From Acinetobacter kyonggiensis (lineage in GTDB: Bacteria; Pseudomonadota; Gammaproteobacteria; Pseudomonadales; Moraxellaceae): a DNA stretch of 49,754 bases. Where the stretch lies: positions 1 to 49,754 of the forward strand of contig NZ_FNPK01000021.1 in the NCBI RefSeq assembly GCF_900107285.1. Reading direction: 5' to 3'. Position numbers and translations under genes: made by a program. Of the stretch, positions 48,061 through 49,754 are shown in pieces. Numbering within the stretch: position 1 is the first letter of the stretch; each line of letters begins with the position of its first letter. The notes under the pieces are model-generated. The model searched no databases. It worked only from the letters and a program-made list of their open reading frames with translations, and was not told the DNA's origin.

Positions 48061-48741
48061 TTATTTATTTTCAATTTTAGCTTTGGGGAGCGTCAGTTGA
48101 AATTCGGGCACATAAAAACTGTGTAAATACTTCGCTTGAGAAAAATCAGGGAAGATGTCGAGCGTATTTTTCCATGCGACTTGTTTAAGTTTACATAGCT
48201 TGCCGCGAAATTGAGGACTGAATTGATAATGTAAACCTTGCCATGTTTGTTGGATGTTTAACAGTCGGGCGGGTAAATGATGACTATTGATATAAAAAGT
48301 TTGGCTATGTTTGTACTTATACAGACACAAACTCATTTCTTGTTGTTCAAATGAAATGGTGCAATACACCACATCATCTTTGATTATCCATTCAAATTCG
48401 GCAAGTTGTTTTGGAATGCCCCAAAAATATTGACCATGAACAACAGATGCCTCTGTCGACACATAAATTTTAGCAATCGAAGATAAGTGTCTTTTACTGA
48501 TTAAGGGGTGGTCTAAAAGGAGCAGTTCATCATATGGGCCAATAGGGGACTCATGATAACGAATCAATATGATCTGTACCACTCGACCAATTGGAGAGGG
48601 GGCAATGTGAAAAGCGTGATTGTGTTTAATAAAGTTTGGCGTTAACCAATAATTCAAAATAAAAGCATCACCATGTAAATGCCAAGGCGGATCATGATGA
48701 AAAGTCACTGTACTTAATGCTTCATTCATTGTAATTCTCAT
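48061..48741 (-). CDS. acetoacetate-decarboxylase-like protein
   Basis: 226 aa. The block SPIGPYDELLLL and AKIYVSTEASVVHGQYFWGIPKQLAEFEW match the ADC family pattern (Pro-Gly-Pro-Tyr-x-Glu, then the pleated-wall region WGxPK). The Lys in GIPKQLA corresponds to a family position, but I cannot say whether the Schiff-base Lys of true acetoacetate decarboxylase is present. Many relatives do other chemistry or none. Met5 (at 48729) is an alternative start. Confidence 0.65.
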   Translation of the reverse strand: MRITMNEALSTVTFHHDPPWHLHGDAFILNYWLTPNFIKHNHAFHIAPSPIGRVVQIILIRYHESPIGPYDELLLLDHPLISKRHLSSIAKIYVSTEASVVHGQYFWGIPKQLAEFEWIIKDDVVYCTISFEQQEMSLCLYKYKHSQTFYINSHHLPARLLNIQQTWQGLHYQFSPQFRGKLCKLKQVAWKNTLDIFPDFSQAKYLHSFYVPEFQLTLPKAKIENK

Positions 48742-48830
48742 TTATCCCAAAAAGAGATACTGTTTTATTTATATTGAAAGATTAATATATAGTCATTCAC
48801 AATGACAACTTGAAATAGAAGAGTAAAGAA

Positions 48831-49400
48831 ATGTTAAAACAAACCCTATTCGCTGTAGGTGCTATATGTATAAGTTTACAAGCGATGGCTGCAAATAGCA
48901 TTGTAGAAATGAAAACATCAATGGGAAATATTGAAATAGAACTCTTTAATGACAAAGCACCTATTTCAGCAAAAAACTTTGAAGGCTATATAAAAGATAA
49001 CTTCTATAATGGCACCATTTTTCACCGCGTTATTCCAGGCTTTATGATTCAGGGCGGTGGCATGGATGCCAACATGGCAGAAAAACAAACTAAAGCTCCT
49101 ATCCAAAATGAATCTTATAATGGTTTGAAAAATGTACGTGGCACTTTAGCGATGGCACGTACCAACAATCCTAATTCAGCCAGTAGCCAATTCTTCATTA
49201 ATACAGTAGATAACGACTTCTTAAATAAAAGTCAGATGAATGCAGGTTATGCCGTGTTTGGTAAAGTGACCAAAGGTATGGATGTAGTCGATAAAATTAC
49301 CAAAGTTCCAACGGCAAACTTCGGTATGCACCAAAATGTACCGCAACAGGCTGTAAAAATTGTGAGTGTGAGTATTAAACCAGCAGTGGTGAAAAATTAA
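48831..49400 (+). CDS. periplasmic cyclophilin-type peptidyl-prolyl isomerase
   Basis: 189 aa with a signal peptide ([20 protein letters not shown]). Cyclophilin core: [14 protein letters not shown] with the catalytic Arg, ASSQFFINT, and the [16 protein letters not shown] segment. It most resembles PpiA, the periplasmic member. Last protein gene before the right rrn promoter; its spacer to that promoter has no terminator that I can see clearly. Confidence 0.92.
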   Translation: MLKQTLFAVGAICISLQAMAANSIVEMKTSMGNIEIELFNDKAPISAKNFEGYIKDNFYNGTIFHRVIPGFMIQGGGMDANMAEKQTKAPIQNESYNGLKNVRGTLAMARTNNPNSASSQFFINTVDNDFLNKSQMNAGYAVFGKVTKGMDVVDKITKVPTANFGMHQNVPQQAVKIVSVSIKPAVVKN

Positions 49401-49533
49401 TAAAAAATAAAGCAGAAATATTTTGGTCATGTTTTTGCTTTTAAATTAGATATTTATGCTTGAAATAGAGTAAAAATGAGCCAAAATAGTGCGTAAAAAT
49501 GCAACACTCGATAAAACAGTCAGTTAAAAGCGC

Positions 49534-49561
49534 TTGCGTGTGTACGAAATTGCCCTATACT
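49534..49561 (+). promoter_or_regulatory. sigma70 promoter of the right rrn leader
   Basis: TTGCGT (49534-49539), 16-bp spacer, TATACT (49556-49561), followed by a G/C-containing discriminator. Typical of rRNA P1 promoters with short spacers. Confidence 0.75.
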
Positions 49562-49566
49562 GTGCT

Positions 49567-49754
49567 CATCCCGACGAGATAGCCGGAAACAAACGAAGCA
49601 CGAGGTGCTGAGTTGTTAAGGAATATCAAGTTGAGCGACTTAATTACTGACGAAGTATTAAGAAGATCATTAAGAGATTATGAAGAACAACTTGTGTGGA
49701 TTTTTACTGGTTGATTAATCGAAATTATTTTCATTGATTGATGGTAGAAATTAC
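49567..49754 (+). repeat. rRNA-operon 5' leader, right copy of the inverted repeat
   Basis: Exact reverse complement of 1-188, starting at CATCCCGACG six bases after the -10 element. The 16S gene is expected just beyond the window. Together with the left copy it bounds the origin segment with two outward rrn operons. Confidence 0.8.

Overview
The window looks like the replication-origin segment of an Acinetobacter chromosome (Moraxellaceae, roughly 60% AT). The evidence is the gene order mnmE-yidC-yidD-rnpA-rpmH | oriC | dnaA-dnaN-recF-gyrB, protein sequences typical of that genus (404-aa TyrS, AdeT-like secreted proteins, sotB), and seven perfect DnaA boxes between rpmH and dnaA. The species cannot be told from the sequence alone. 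The two ends are a perfect 188-bp inverted repeat, each preceded by its own strong promoter. I read them as the 5' leaders of two rRNA operons transcribed outward, away from oriC, so the window is probably a whole contig bounded by rrn copies.

Left part (0.2-21.6 kb): tyrS and anmK are divergent. mltB follows, then an unusual AT-rich spacer holding ten perfect copies of the palindrome TTTRAATTYAAA plus two DnaA boxes. Next come purEK, a DUF486/DMT protein, mpl, a zinc alcohol dehydrogenase, a GNAT protein, sotB, a Mn2+ (yybP-ykoY) riboswitch with its alx/terC gene, a nucleotidyltransferase-like protein, the purine-salvage genes guaD and hpt, glsB, dsbC, the dmeF/dmeR metal-efflux pair and an MFS transporter. 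Peptidoglycan turnover or recycling (anmK, mltB, mpl) and purine metabolism (purE, purK, guaD, hpt) are both well represented.

21.6-23.25 kb is a decayed P4-like satellite or island next to the 3' end of mnmE. It has an AlpA-type regulator, a candidate small RNA with its own promoter and terminator, a possible 52-aa ORF, and an integrase broken by a deletion and frameshift.

23.25-35.2 kb is the conserved origin core. The spacer after gyrB carries a second small cluster of DnaA boxes with TTTRAATTYAAA palindromes, so the same composite sequence occurs at three places: 5.1-5.5 kb, oriC, and 34.85-35.0 kb. Three parS-like sites (18.96, 31.09 and 48.04 kb) flank oriC.

Right part (35.2-49.75 kb): yheS (ABC-F), three tandem AdeT-like secreted solute-binding paralogues, erpA, a small unknown gene, a membrane-anchored matrixin protease with a long coiled coil, dnaK and grpE with heat-shock-type promoters, a candidate structured RNA, a charged lipoprotein, an HSL-family hydrolase, an acetoacetate-decarboxylase-like protein and a periplasmic cyclophilin, ending at the rightward rrn leader. 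No tRNA, CRISPR array or complete insertion sequence was seen.
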